Assembly: GCA_028023455.1 (NCBI GenBank)
Contig: JAQFVV010000013.1
Span: 9,082,411 to 9,146,410, forward strand
Direction of reading: 5' to 3'
DNA: 64,000 nt
Source: Epiperipatus broadwayi
Taxonomy: Eukaryota; Onychophora; Udeonychophora; Euonychophora; Peripatidae
This document shows, in pieces, positions 36,200 through 48,396 of this stretch. Every line of letters begins with the position of its first letter. The stretch's first letter is position 1. The notes beneath the pieces were generated by a model, which was given only the letters and a program-made list of their open reading frames with translations, had not been told where the DNA came from and ran no database searches. Both the position numbers and the translations under genes were made by a program.

Positions 36200-37735
36200 G
36201 CCAACAGAATACCAATCTCTTTAGGACGGTGTGGGAATTCACGTTCAAATGGCAAGCAACGGATAAAGATGAACTTTTTAAAACCACAAGAACTTTATGA
36301 ACTCTAATAAGCATTAACTATATTTCTAAAACTCTAGTATACTAAACAATAAGAACTTTAATTCTAAAACTTGTTCCATATTTAAAATAATTGCAATAGA
36401 ATCCTATCTGGCCAACTTAATTTATTAATAAGTAATTTTATTTGATGTATTTCTTTTGTAAAATCATTTCCATTTTTTTTTTGTTCTTTTAAGTTTTTTA
36501 TTATGATTTCTGTTTTTCGTTAAACTAAATTATATAAATGTTAAATTTAAGTCGGGCGTGAATGGCTATATATATTTGTAAAGTATATATTAGTTTTATT
36601 AGGGGAGGGTAATCTTAGGTTATTCATTTCATAGTTAAATTAGGTCAATGGATTGGATATATTGGTGTAATTAGTAGATGTAGTACAAGGTTAGCTACGT
36701 GCAGAATTGAAGTATACACCGCACACCCCTTTTGCCTATGGAATGGGATCATAAGTCGGCAAAAAGGTCTGCAGTCTTTTCCTATGGAGTTTTTTTTTAT
36801 TGCTCTTCTCATCAGATAGAAGTAGTATTCCTATCTGGATGAGAGTCAATTTCTTCTCTTAATCTATTTTGTGCTGCCGTATTCATGTTACATTGAATAC
36901 ATCGATATATCAGATGGATTGACATTGGTTTAACTGCGAACTTTTGGCCTAAGGTTAAATAAGGGATAGAATATTTTCTTTTCAAATGCAATCTATGTAG
37001 TCCATTTATACTCGACACTCTAAATAAAATAGTAAACTCATCTGTGCGAACTTATAAAAGTTAAAATGTAAATTAAAATCTAAAATCAAAGTTGAAATTG
37101 TAAGAAATTTTAAAATGTAAAACTGATACTAAAATAATTTTAAATCTTATATATGTTTAAATAAATGTTTGCGTGTATATTCTGGCAGTGGTTTCCTTTA
37201 TTTTGAAAATATTTTTAGATAGGAATATATTTTAAAAATCTTTATTAAAACTTATAAAAATGTTTTAAATGTCAGTACCATGAGCTAGTGACATTGGGCT
37301 AACGGTCTAAATAATAAATAAAAGTTGGATATTTGTCAGTGCATATCTGCCTACTGTATAAATTTTCTAGGTTATAAGTAGCCTAGCGGTGTCCTCGTAG
37401 TGCAGATATGATAAGACACCTTCTTTCGGACCATTATAATATATATTAAGACATTCCTCTATGCCTACAATACAATACAATATTATATTTAAACATTTTT
37501 AAGTAGAAAGAAAAACTCAGAATCACTGTTTGATAGTCTAAATTGTCAATTAGTTTAGAAGATTGAATAAAATAAAATATTATATCGCATTGTGTTGCAT
37601 TCATAGATGAGTATATTGATATTTTTTACATTAGCACTATTATATTTGTAAATGTATTTACATATTTATATAAAAGTGTATGTCATGTAAAAATATATGA
37701 ATAGGCAGTGCTCTCACAATTCATGCTGACATTTA
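36200..37735. other. DNAH2 intron, unassigned
   Basis: A somewhat less AT-rich patch at 36700-37020 includes an open frame on the minus strand with CIQC, which I could not match to a family. It may be a fragment of a mobile element. Nothing else is supported. Confidence 0.4.
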
Positions 37736-37737
37736 GA

Positions 37738-39190
37738 AATTTGATTTAGATATAGAAAAGATTTATGATGGGATGGATAGGAATAGATTATGGAGAAATC
37801 TTAAATGAAAGGAAATAGACTCAGAGATGTTAAGAATGATTCAGTATCTTTATGAAGATGATATTTACAAATACTAATTGGAAGATATAGAATTGACGAA
37901 AGTTAAATATAAAGTTAGATTAAAAGAAGAACATCCATTACTATTTTAGTATTTATTTTGCTTCTAAAAAAATGAATGATAAGATAGAGATTGAAAATAG
38001 AGATCAGAATTTTAATAATGGAAACTAGTAGATTATATAATATGGCACTTTTTTTTGTAGAGGATATATAATTTTTTTGCAAATAGTATAAAATATATGG
38101 AATTGTTATTAAAGAACAGTGCAGATATGGAAAAAAAAAAAGAAAATTACATTCATTAAACAAAAAGTGAGAGATATTTGTTTTGAAAAAGTAATGAGTA
38201 TAAGCATTTATTACTTTGTTAAACAGAAAGAAAAAAGAATTTTAACAAGTATAGATAGTATGAATTAAAGCTGAGACAAAATGCACTGAATAAAAATTTA
38301 GTATATTCTCATATAACTTTGATATATGTAGATTAATATGCAAAGAGATGGTAGTACTTGCTTTAACATTTGGAAATGAAGGACTTTTGTATTAACCAGA
38401 GGCTCAAAAGTTTTTAGATAAAATTCAAAAAGAAGTAGGTAGATATGCATTAGACAGTGAATAATGAAATCAAATGACACTATTCAACCTCAAAATTGAG
38501 TGGACTTCTTTTTTTAATAAGAGAAATTAGAAGTAGTGTAAAAATGTTAAAAGATTATAATACATGAATGAGAATGGAATAGTTAAAAATAAAGTTTAAC
38601 TGGATTAAAGAAGAGGTCAACAAACACATCAGTGAGTAAGGTTTTACAAGATGCATATTTAATGAATAGATAATTTATTTCTATATATTTATATATCAAT
38701 TTAAATAAATACATAGAGAATGTATTTCAAATATATAATTATGAGAGATAGAAAAAAGGTAAACAAATTGGTTAAAGAAAAGAAATATAAATAAAAAAAT
38801 TGCTTGAAATTATATAAAAGTAAAAAATACATAACACATGAAAATATATGAGATAGCACTAGAGAGAGCTTACGATTTTATTTAAACAAAATCCAGAAAT
38901 TTCGATTTAAACTACAAATTTAGTTTATATGGAGATGAGATGAAAAATATAGAATACTTATTTTTGAAGTATACAATTGTTGAAAGAAAACAGGATAAAT
39001 TATAAGAATACTTGGACAAACTTAGAAGTAATGGAAGAGGTAGAGATTTTTTTTCTGTTATATCTTTATAATAAAAATGAAATATGGAGATAGAATAAAA
39101 AAAACAGCCTTTACTAAAAATGAAAATAAAAAGAATTGCTTTAGAAGAATGATTTGGTAATAAAGAGTAAAAAGTAGATGAGTTTAACAC
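37738..39190 (+). pseudogene. Heavily decayed LINE reverse transcriptase
   Basis: Frame-shifting translation gives DLDIEKIYDGMDRNRLW, then LRMIQYLYEDDIYKY, LEDIELTKVK and RLKEE. This matches the palm region of the LINE at 42744-45345 (there YYTYQLENIESVEIKK and RLRQG). Stops are frequent and the catalytic YADD box is not readable. It is an older relative in the opposite orientation. Confidence 0.55.
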
Positions 39191-39921
39191 AGAGGCATGT
39201 GTTTTTGAGTGGTTTAGATGAGTTTAATATGGAATTATCTGGTTATATACACAGAAACTTTTGTTTAATGAAAAATTATATTACACTATATGTACCATAA
39301 AAGAGGATACTTAATTAAAATCAAGTCATAGTGTTATTAAACTTGTCTTAATATACATTAATTTATTGAGTATGATATGTATGGGGTCAAACTTTAATCT
39401 AGCAGCTGTACACACATTAGTTATATTTAGAAAATAACCCACAAAAATTTTAATAACTTTACAAAAAGTTTATTATTCATAATACATATACAAATTAATA
39501 GTGAGTTAGTATGTTAACTAGCAGTTTGTTGGCCGAGCTCCATAATATGATCAGTCTACATTTCACATGAATATTTCTGTATAGAGGTGGAGTCTATTAC
39601 AATACTTTATTAATGTCTTTCTTTTCATTAGCATTTTCATTAGCATTTGCAATTGAATGATATCGGATTTACTAAGTTTCTATTCTTTGTTTTTCCACTA
39701 ACTAAAAGTCTGTTGATGACTTTTTTATAACATTGCTAGTTTGCATATTATTTTATTATTCTTATAAAGTTGTAATAATTAAATTTGTTAAGCACATACT
39801 CATTAGTAAAGTAATATATATTAAGGCTATAATTAATTTGCACAATTCTCTATTATTTTGTATTATTTTATTTTTAGAATGATTACAATTTTGTTCCACA
39901 TTGACCAGTCTGAACACACAC

Positions 39922-39922
39922 A

Positions 39923-39978
<56 letters not shown>
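39922..39978. repeat. (TA)n microsatellite
   Basis: A run of TA dinucleotides of about 57 bp with one G interruption. The tyrosine/isoleucine-rich open frame over it is meaningless. Confidence 0.9.
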
Positions 39979-39980
<2 letters not shown>

Positions 39981-41298
39981 CAGAAACCAGTAAGTACATA
40001 GAAATACCTTTCCTCACTCCAGAAATATATAGAGTTTAGAGTGCAACTTTGCTGGTTTTCTTTATACTCTGTCTTTTCCAAAGCAAAAACTTTCTTCTTC
40101 TTCTTCTTTTTTGAGAAAATCTTTTCTTCATGCTGTGATTCACCATTTATTGTAGCAGGTAAATTCAGTGAATTTTTATTGAAAGATTTTCCTCTACATT
40201 TATTTCAATGTTGGTAGATTTATCCACTAAAGAATCTTCATTCCTATTTAAAGAATTTTCAACTGAAGTAGTAGCTGAATTTTTATTTTCATTTATAACC
40301 TTTATGAATTTAGTTAAATATTCTTGTATATGATTAATATGCCATCTTACTAATCTATTGTCCTCTAATGGGTAGACAATATTCTGTTTATTTCACCAGG
40401 TAATCATTTTTTATTAAAGTATCTCTGTGTTTCCTTAGTTAAATGTGATATTTACACAATTTATATCCTTCTTTTTAAACTTTTCTAGAATTAGTACAGA
40501 CATGTGCATCCTTATATGACACTCCATAAGTAATTCTTCTGGGTTTTTTTTAGTAACTGCAGTGCTGATAAAATATCACTGTTGCTAATGCTTTATGAAT
40601 ATCACATATCCCATTTTACTTAGCATGCATTTAAGATTTTGGATGGCCTTTTAGTCTTCAGCATTAAAAGTTTTTAATTTCACAAGATTAATAATCACAT
40701 CCATATCTAGAAGAAGCAACTGTACTAAAAAGCATTAGACAATGCAACATACTATTACTACATAGTTTTATTAAAATCAACCATTATGTTTGATCTGGAT
40801 TTCACAATAGCTAATATGAATAAAATTAAACATTTCTAAGATAAAGCTCTGTACCAAATATGCAGAAAATAGATTTAAAAAAAATCATATTATTGCTTCT
40901 GCTTTCTAAAATCTATTTAGATCGTTCACTTAGAAGACTTACTAAATGTGTATAAATGTGTAAATGCAAAGATGGATTGTTCAGTATTTACTTCTTTAAA
41001 TGAATGATAATTACAGTTTATAATTTAAAAATCTAATGATTTTTGGCAATATTGAGTAGAAAAGTATATATGCCAAATTATATATATTATAAATCATTTG
41101 CAGTTTTAGATTTGAGTTTGAAAATATTTTTTACTGAAGATAAATGGTAGTACAATAAATTACATATGATATTGTAATAAAATAATAAAATAATCTGCAA
41201 GATTATTTATCAAAATGTGGATTAAAAAAAGTAAATATTTTTTTACAGAATGTTAATAATAAATAATATTTAAGAATATTAAAATACTTAAAACTTAC

Positions 41299-41413
41299 TT
41301 TATTCCTAAGTTTTTTATGATAAAAGCAGTTACACAAAATGAAACTCGATCAGGTCGAAGTGATCTAACAATTAACATTCGTTCCAGTTCATTTAGTGAC
41401 TCACCCCACTCAC
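41299..41413 (-). CDS. DNAH2: DNAH2 exon (start of AAA6 region)
   Basis: This 115-bp exon encodes 37 full codons with two split codons at its ends. The acceptor is TTGTAG and the donor AA|GTAAGT. Motifs are EWGESLNELERMLIVRSLRP and DRVSFCVTAFI, a strongly conserved dynein segment that follows the previous exon without a gap. The exon is isolated between introns of 4.2 kb and 15.8 kb, both filled with repeats. Confidence 0.9.
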
Positions 41414-42231
41414 CTACAACGATTACATTAAATGGTTTTCTTTTTTTAAAAAAAATATTAAAATCAATCTACGAGTACACCTATAATAATTAATAAAAAC
41501 AGAAGAATACAAGTATAGATTGCTACATAGTAATTAATTAATTAACAAGTAATATACAAGTTTTATGATATATGACAGTGGGATTATTATTTTTAGCAAA
41601 TAGATAGGTATGTATGTAAACATATACAATAGTATATTCATTTTTACCTATTTCCGTTGATTCTAATATTTTTCTGAAACTTTTAATTAAAAAAAAATTG
41701 TTTTGTTTTGATAACTTTTTTTCCCTCTAAAAACCTTTATTTAAACATTCTTCTTTTTCAAAACCCGTTTTTAATATTTTTATATCAATACAAGAGATGA
41801 ATAACAGATCCATCTCATGTGTCATTATAAAAAATTCTATTGCCAAATAATAACAGTCCACCATTTTTAAAACATTGTTTCTAAATTGTACCACAGCTCT
41901 TGATATCGCCATCACTTATTCATTTTAGCTATTCTAAAATGCATATATACACCATTTTCAGTGCTCTAATTATTTTCTCTCTTGCTTTCTTTCTTTTCTT
42001 TTTTTACCATATCTAGAATCAACTTTTTTTTTTACCAGTAACTTGACTACAGAGACATAGATAATCTTTTATTTATTATTGCAGCCTTGTACATGTTTTC
42101 ATTCATAAATGCTGTTATAAATTGCTAATTATGTCAAACATTTTTCAATATAAACATAAAACATTTCTTTACAAATATTGTTGCAAGAAAAATTTAGTTT
42201 TTCTTTTATCAGGGTCAGGAATCTCCCAGTC

Positions 42232-42731
42232 TTAAAACAGGCAAAACTCTCTATACGTATTGCCATTCAATGCAAGCCAGAGTAATCAATGGATGCCAGA
42301 AATCTTGTCAATAAAATCCGCATCTAGTGCCTATGGCCTCCATCAGTGAGGAGTTTTGTAGGTACTGAACTGAGTTCAGACCTATATGACTATTTGGATT
42401 AAAAATATTATAGCGTTTTCAATTTAAGACTCATGGATTTGTAGTTAAGTAGAGATAAAAGGTGGCTGCTGGAGAGTTGCATTAGATCCTAAGATCTAGG
42501 TGCAGTGCTCTCAGATCCAAGACTCCTCACTGATGAAGGCCACAAGCCAGAAACTAGTCTGGGGATATTGGATGAGTAGGCACAAGATGGGGATTTTATG
42601 CACAAGCCTTCTGGCATCCATTGATTATTCTGGCTTGCATTGAATGGCAATATGTATAGAGAGTTTTGCCTGTTTTAATAACAGTTATAAGAAAGCACAA
42701 GAAATGGTGATTATCTGATGTTTGTTGGCTT
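42232..42731. mobile_element. Retrozyme-like hammerhead element, 450-bp family, third copy
   Basis: The roughly 500-bp insert lies between AATCTCCCAGTC (42220-42231) and AATCACTCAGTC (42732-42743), a 12-bp duplication with 10 matches. The ends are inverted copies containing CAGGCAAAACTCTCTATAC and its inverse. The left, minus-strand part is shortened and lacks most of its ribozyme (only CCATCAGTGAGGAG remains near 42340). The right, plus-strand part has an intact ribozyme. It sits at the 3' end of a LINE, in a DNAH2 intron, with the intact ribozyme antisense to the gene. Confidence 0.72.
42515..42573 (+). ncRNA. Type I hammerhead ribozyme, most canonical copy
   Basis: AUCCAA, UCCUCA, CUGAUGA, stem II GGC/GCC with loop CACAA, GAAA, palindrome ACUAGU, C, UGGGGA, UA, UUGGAU. 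Stem I pairs UCCUCA with UGGGGA (one G-U) and AUCCAA with UUGGAU. All core residues are canonical and every helix is intact, so this is the best candidate in the window for activity. Confidence 0.85.
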
Positions 42732-42743
42732 AATCACTCAGTC

Positions 42744-45345
42744 ACTATGCCCAGAAAAAACAGTTAGCTACCTTATCTTCCTTTTCCATTCCCCATACTA
42801 AGATTTTCCCAAATTCTTCTCTATCCTGCTCCATCCCATTTCTGAAACATCATCTTTATCCACTCTATGAACTTTATATCTAGATCCCCTTTATCTTTTT
42901 CCAAACCTGGCATAAAAACCAAGAACCCACTTTTTGTATAATCACTTTGTTTATATTTATTCTCCCACAATTTCATTATTTGTATTGCTGCTTGTAAGCA
43001 TTAACATTCAATTCACAGATACCTTATATTTTCCATGCCTTCCTTACATAACTTGCAGATTAAATCACCCAAATTCCTCCATTTATATATATATATTCCC
43101 TTGTTGCTAATGATCTTGTTTGAGCCTTAAACAGTAAACTACTTTTCTTTCTATTATTGTAAATGAATTCATACCCAATATTCTGTTCACTTCTATATAT
43201 ATTTAAACTTTTTTTACTCTCCATACTAGTTCTTCATCTCGCCAACATCCTATTTTTTATTAATGCATCTATTCTTCTATCACATTCTTTGCCACTATAA
43301 CAGTCAGGTCTAACACAATCATTCCATCTTTTGTTCAAGTATAATGACAAAGTTTTTATCCAAATTTTCTGCATACTGTATTACTTGTCTCACTCATCTG
43401 GTTGTCTGTTCTTTATTTAACCCAATTAAATAGTATTTTTGGCTATTCTCTTACAATCCATAAATTGCAATCTATTAAACATTTTCATTTTACTTTTTGC
43501 AGCTCTCATACAAAAACTTGACCATTCCATTTCTTCTTGAGTTGCCTCCTATGCTATCCACCCATCTGCATCTAATCCATATCTTCCTAATTCTCTTTGT
43601 ATTTTTCTAAGTAATCTAACATCCCTTTTATTAAAAAATATCATTACCATAAGTTAACCTCGCTACTGCCACTCCCTTCCATACAATTGCTGCTACATTT
43701 ATTATATGAAAACGATGTTAAATTCTTTATCAGTCCCTTTCTTTTCTTTGCTTTATTAATCAATTTTTTCTCCCATTCATTCAAGCAATTTCTCTGATTA
43801 CTTAAGATGATTCCTAAATAGTTATATCTATTCATCAAATTTAACTTTATATCCCGCAATAAAAATTCTTTCCCTTCTCTTTTCCCCAGCATTTATCATT
43901 TTTTATTTTTCTTCACTAAATTTAATCCCCATCTCTTTACCCACCTTTGTACACATCTTCAGCATAACGTCCATATCTTCCCTGATTTCTGTGCAGAAGA
44001 AAAAATCTATCAGTAAATAAAAGAACTGATAATATATCTACTACCTTGCCATCTATTAATGATATCTCTACCCCTCTTTCTAGTCTTTCTATTGCTCTCT
44101 CCATTTCTCTCAAATATAACAAAAACAAAATAGCTGTCATAAGGTATCCTTGCCTAAGTCTCACCCCATTTTTTTTAATTTCAACTGATTCTATATTTTC
44201 TAATTGATATGTATAGTAATTACTTTCATACAATTTCTTAATAAGATCCACTAAAGCTCCATTCATTCCCAAATTTACTAAGTTTATCTATAATCTAATT
44301 CTATTTACTCTATCACATGCCTTCTCTATATCTAGAAAGACCATACATAACTATCTCTAAGCTGTGTGACTACAAATAAACTATCTCCTATATACCTAAC
44401 CATTCTAAAACTTCTTTGTCTTTCTCCCACTTATTTTGTTCCATCCATTTTGTCATTCTTCCAGTCATCATATATGCAAAAACTTTACAAAACACTGAAA
44501 TTACCACTATTGGTCTATAATTGTTTAATTTTCTATGGCCATTATCCTTTCCTTTAAGTAATGCTCTTACTCTTGTATTATTCCAGCTATCCAAAAATTC
44601 TTTCCTTGCCTCATTCATTTTCTGTAAACCTAATATTTCCATTACTATATGCTTTTAGGTTAATTATTATTCTACTCATATCTAATATCTTTTCTATATT
44701 CATTATATACTTATTTAAGACTGTCTCTAATTTTTCTCTAGAGTTACAGTTTTTTTCCTCATCATCTAGTAATACTATTTTTCTCTCCACTACATTCCTT
44801 CTTTTAATATATTTCCAAAATGTTTTACTCTCATGTCTTCCACTTTTGTTAATATCCCCATTCTCTTTATACAACTATCTATTTTAGTGAACTTTCTTAA
44901 AAATATTTTTCCCATTTAATATTAACATCTTTTCACTTTCTTTGTTTTTAATAGCACATTTATATTCTCTGTATACTTTTTTCCTCACTATTACCCTTTT
45001 ATTAATTCTCACTTTTCTATTACCGTTATTCTTCTGAATATTCTCACCTAAAATCCTTTTTGCCACTTTTTCTATTTCATCACACCAGTTCTTATATTCA
45101 TCCCCAACAAATTTTTCCATGATTTTTTCTACTTTTATTTTATATTCTTCTTATTCTTATCATTCATTCTTCATCAATATCTTTTTCTATCCTTTCTACT
45201 TTTATTTTTCCATCACATTATTAATAATTTCTATTATAAAGAAATTACAATCACTGTTACATACTCTCTCTTCATTATCAAGCACTTTAATTATCCATAC
45301 TTTATTAATTCTCTCTTTCTTTACTAATATCTAATCTATTGTATG
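42744..45345 (-). mobile_element. Decayed non-LTR retrotransposon (LINE)
   Basis: Read from high to low coordinates the pieces follow LINE order: the end of an endonuclease-like domain (about 45345-45240), a basic linker (45120-44650), reverse transcriptase (44642-43940), the thumb region with YNYLGIILSNQ (43892-43790), and a C-terminal Cys-rich segment with CKLCKEGMENI (about 43080-43020). Several frameshifts and stops split it, so it is inactive. It is in the same sense as DNAH2 and inside its intron. The clade cannot be fixed by eye. Confidence 0.72.
43937..44642 (-). pseudogene. LINE reverse transcriptase fragment, catalytic box lost
   Basis: KLNNYRPIVVISVFCKVF matches the RT motif NYRPI-S-lll-K found in LINEs. 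Further on, LRQGYLMTAILFLLYLREME corresponds to the family motif RQGCPLSPLLF. The catalytic aspartate box, usually F/YADD, reads FTDR, so one aspartate is lost. A stop and frameshift separate the two parts near 44388 to 44272. Confidence 0.7.
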
Positions 45346-45568
45346 AAATATGTGATGTGATGTAATGCATTGTGGCTTCTCCTTTATTGGAGTCAGGAAT
45401 CAAGATGGATTCATACAAAAAATCTTTTATTTCAGTTGCAGCTTTTCTGCTTTCATTTATAATGTATCAGTTAATTTTATCTCGCATTTTGTAGTATATT
45501 TTCTGAAATAGTATAATGATTATTTATTGGTAAAGTTTTAATTATTAACATAATTTTAGATACATTAC

Positions 45569-45755
45569 CAGGCAACTGAAGATTTTCTGGAGTTGCATTG
45601 GTATACCAAGAAAACCAATCCCGAGGATATTGTTCAAAAACTGTCACTAAGCCCCTGAAGTTAGTCAGTTTATCGAGTTCAGTAATATTATCCCAGCAAG
45701 TTTCACTAAGCCAACTGGAGCATGAATTGTCAAATTGCTGTTCCTTATCTATAAC
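45569..45755 (-). CDS. DNAH2: DNAH2 exon (linker region before AAA6)
   Basis: This 187-bp exon encodes 62 residues plus one base. It starts in phase 0 after a TTGTAG acceptor and ends at G|GTAATG. Recognisable dynein stretches are DNITELDKLTNF and FEQYPRDWFSWYTNATPE, typical of the segment just before AAA6 in axonemal heavy chains. The final G joins GT of the next exon to make a glycine codon. This is the most 5' exon I can find; the next upstream intron is at least 18 kb or leaves the window. Confidence 0.88.
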
Positions 45756-45899
45756 CTACAATAAATAAGTAAATAAAAAAAACAATGAATTTTTAGCAAT
45801 CCAAAAGTAAAAATATCACTGAAGAAGATTAAGAGTATTAATGTTTGGAACTTTTGAAATAACAAACAAATAAATTAATTATATTATTCCAGTTCTGAA

Positions 45900-46350
45900 A
45901 CTAGATTCCTATCCAGTGCTGTCCTATTTATATCTCCAGACTACTTTATATCTTAGGACTTTTATCAATGGGAAGTTTTGGATCTAAATCTACTGTACAC
46001 CAGCAACCATTTTTTACTCTTTTTCGTACTACCAAGCAACAAGCCAGAAATTTAAAATCATCATATTTAAAAAACCAACTTGTTTGCATAGTAAAAAAAG
46101 AAGAAGATAGCTTTTAGTTGAAAGATTCATTAGAAACCCCCCCCCCCAAAAAAAAATAAATAAATAGATGCACTAGATCCAGGTCCAAAACTCATCACTG
46201 ATAAAATCTATAATCCAAAAACTAGTTTGAAGATATGAGTAAGAAATATTGGATAGAGATTTAATAAATACTTCCCTGGTGCAACTACTAATTATTCAAG
46301 ATTACAATAAAGGGCAGAACTGAAATAGAGTGTATAGTAGGCTCCTGAAA
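45900..46350. mobile_element. Old, decayed hammerhead element in the same divergent layout
   Basis: On the left (about 45938-45994, minus) there is ATCTCCAGACTA ... TTATCAATGGGAAG ... TTGGATC. On the right (46175-46239, plus) there is AGATCCAGGTCC ... CATCACTGATAAAATC ... ACTAGTTTGAAGATATGAG. Both are recognisable as the 450-bp family ribozyme. CUGAUAA replaces CUGAUGA and GAAA is AAAA, so neither would cleave. Ends and target duplication are not determinable. Confidence 0.5.
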
Positions 46351-48300
46351 AGCATAGTGTAAGCTGAAGACATATGTCTTAGATTTGATCTTTGCTTTAA
46401 ATACAAATAATTACATTGAAATGCTATTATTTTGGTTTTTTTTATTGAAAATCAAAAACAAATATGTAATGCTCAAAAAATATTCAATAGTAAAAATAGA
46501 ATCAAAATGGCAGGGTCCTAATATGAGAATAGTAATATCACTAAAGAGATATAAGCTTATTCGAAAGAAATAATAAGTTTAAGATGAATTTAAATAATCT
46601 TTGTTTTTAATCATAAATTTTCTTTTGACAAATTATTAGTTAATATAAAAACTTTTGATAGAAAATCCTCATGGTATAGTGGTAAGCAAGACAATTTGAC
46701 ATGCTCATTTGGCTGGGATTAAAATACATCTGAAATTATCTTTATCACAAATTCAATCATCAAATCAATGGTGTATAAACTGGTAATGAATCCACATTAA
46801 CTAAAAGGTAAAGGTTAACCTTGACTAATCATGTGAATCCAGTTGTACTGTAAAACAAAAATGAACATTTTTTTATAAGGGACATATAATCCTAAGATTA
46901 AGAGCCTATACTTTGTTTGCAAATCATATATAAAAATATACCATGGCTAAGGTATTCTCTGAATTAAGCTTACATTTTTTAATGTAACTATTTAATAACA
47001 TATAGTAGTCAATATCAGCATTCCCATACTGTTGAGTGCCTTTCTACCTAATAAAAACATGAACTAAATATTTAAAAGCAATGTAAACTGTTCTTGAAAC
47101 TTTTATGGCATAGTCAGCAAATGAAAAAGTTGTCAAAGTATAATCTTTTTATGACTTGCACATAAACAAAAACAAAGCAAAGCATTATATGACTACCAGA
47201 ACATATGAGATAACTATTATGTTTAATCCTACAAAACAAATATATATATTTTAAGCAAAACAATGGAGCCAAGATGAGCTTAAACTAGTAAGGAAATTTA
47301 GTAATAGTTGTTTTAAAGTCTCTCTACATGACCATTTTATGCTTACTGATATTTTCACTGGTTATGTTTATAAAGTAGTAATAAAAACTCACTATTAATT
47401 TGTATATGTATGGAGTACCATCTTAATGGCTTTTGATCAAAGTAATCTCTTTCTGTCATTGTGAATTTAATTATGTAACTTTTGGCATCCAACAGACAAC
47501 AACAATAATAAAAAAATTGTCACTTATTTGCCTAAAAGTCTATATTTGCACTACTCCTTTCTCATTATCTTATTCAAGATAATAGCTTAAGTTAGACTAA
47601 TAACATAGAAACATGTCATGGAAATATAAAATATATTTCTATTATCAATGATTCTAAAATGAAAACAAATCTATTGCTATCAAATGTAAAGAATAAATCA
47701 TGTCATATTTCATTTTAATTCTTTTGTTTAAACTAAAAGTGATATAAATAGCTTATAAATAAAGCCACTAAAACATATAATTTTTAATCTAGTATCAGAT
47801 TTATGTTGTTAGACAAGAAAATGGGTAAATATTTGATGTTAATTATCCATATCATGTATTGAAATTTTTTAACTATCTAATAAAAAAAGATAGCAATATA
47901 GGAAAAGTATTACCTATGCATATACTAGTCAAATAATAAAATATTGCATATGAAAAAAAAAACAATTATATACTGAAACAGTAAAGTCTGCTTTGCAGAT
48001 CTTCGTTTCACCTTTTCTCACCTATTTCCTACCCTCATACCTTAGTTTGAACCCCGATCTATCGTAGTGTGTCTGCAATACGCTTATATACCAAAAATTC
48101 CACCTAATTTTAAACCACGAGTACAATGCTCGTATTATATATATATATATAACTTATTCCCAAATAAATAAAATATTATGGATTATGTATATGTTCACAT
48201 AATTTAGATTTATTTAAAAGTAGGTTATATAGGTCAAAATTGTGCACACCCTATGATATGCATTTTAAAACATATCAAAATTATAAATTGTTAATTAAAT
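46350..48300. other. No recognisable gene
   Basis: AT-rich sequence. A tRNA-like decayed stretch lies at 46665-46735. There is no DNAH2 exon here. Confidence 0.45.
46665..46735 (+). mobile_element. Possible decayed tRNA-derived SINE head
   Basis: TCATGGTATAGTGGTAAGCA resembles a tRNA D-arm with A box, and GGCTGGGATTAAAATAC some 45 bases later resembles a worn B box. No tail or duplication was found. Confidence 0.3.
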
Positions 48301-48308
48301 TTATTTTT

Positions 48309-48396
48309 TTTGAATCTATTTACAAAAATATATTACCGTCGTAATATATTTTTGATTTAAAATAAAATTGATATTCATTTAGTAAATAGATTCAAA
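48309..48396. repeat. Nested double hairpin
   Basis: An outer perfect 15-bp inverted pair, TTTGAATCTATTTAC and GTAAATAGATTCAAA, encloses an inner perfect 13-bp pair, AAAAATATATTAC and GTAATATATTTTT, with a CGTC loop. Function unknown. Confidence 0.65.

Larger units (their letters stand above)
11286..45755 (-). other. DNAH2: DNAH2 gene, partial: eight exons of an axonemal dynein heavy chain
   Basis: Eight minus-strand exons, in transcript order 45755-45569, 41413-41299, 25499-25409, 24696-24571, 24405-24214, 20946-20755, 11768-11584 and 11508-11286, join in frame (1311 bp, 437 codons) with AG/GT borders at every junction. The product is inner-arm axonemal dynein heavy chain 2, an AAA+ motor that drives ciliary and flagellar beating. 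Assignment to DNAH2 rather than another DNAH rests on whole-region similarity, for example DEYEETPWEALKYL, NYGGHVTDDWDRR and PPEAFGQHPNADIASQI. The segment corresponds to about one tenth of a roughly 4,400-residue protein, near its C-terminal end. Intron lengths in transcript order are 4155, 15799, 712, 165, 3267, 8986 and 75 bp. I found neither upstream exons between 45756 and 64000 nor the last roughly 300 residues between 1 and 11285. No stop or frameshift lies in the exons, so the gene looks intact here. Confidence 0.9.

Noticed and set aside
44366-45334. Leucine- and phenylalanine-rich open frames on the plus strand
   Set aside because: Antisense shadows of the LINE reverse transcriptase region.
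48030-48130. TTTGAACCCC, a reversed B-box-like motif
   Set aside because: No A box at a suitable distance and no duplication.
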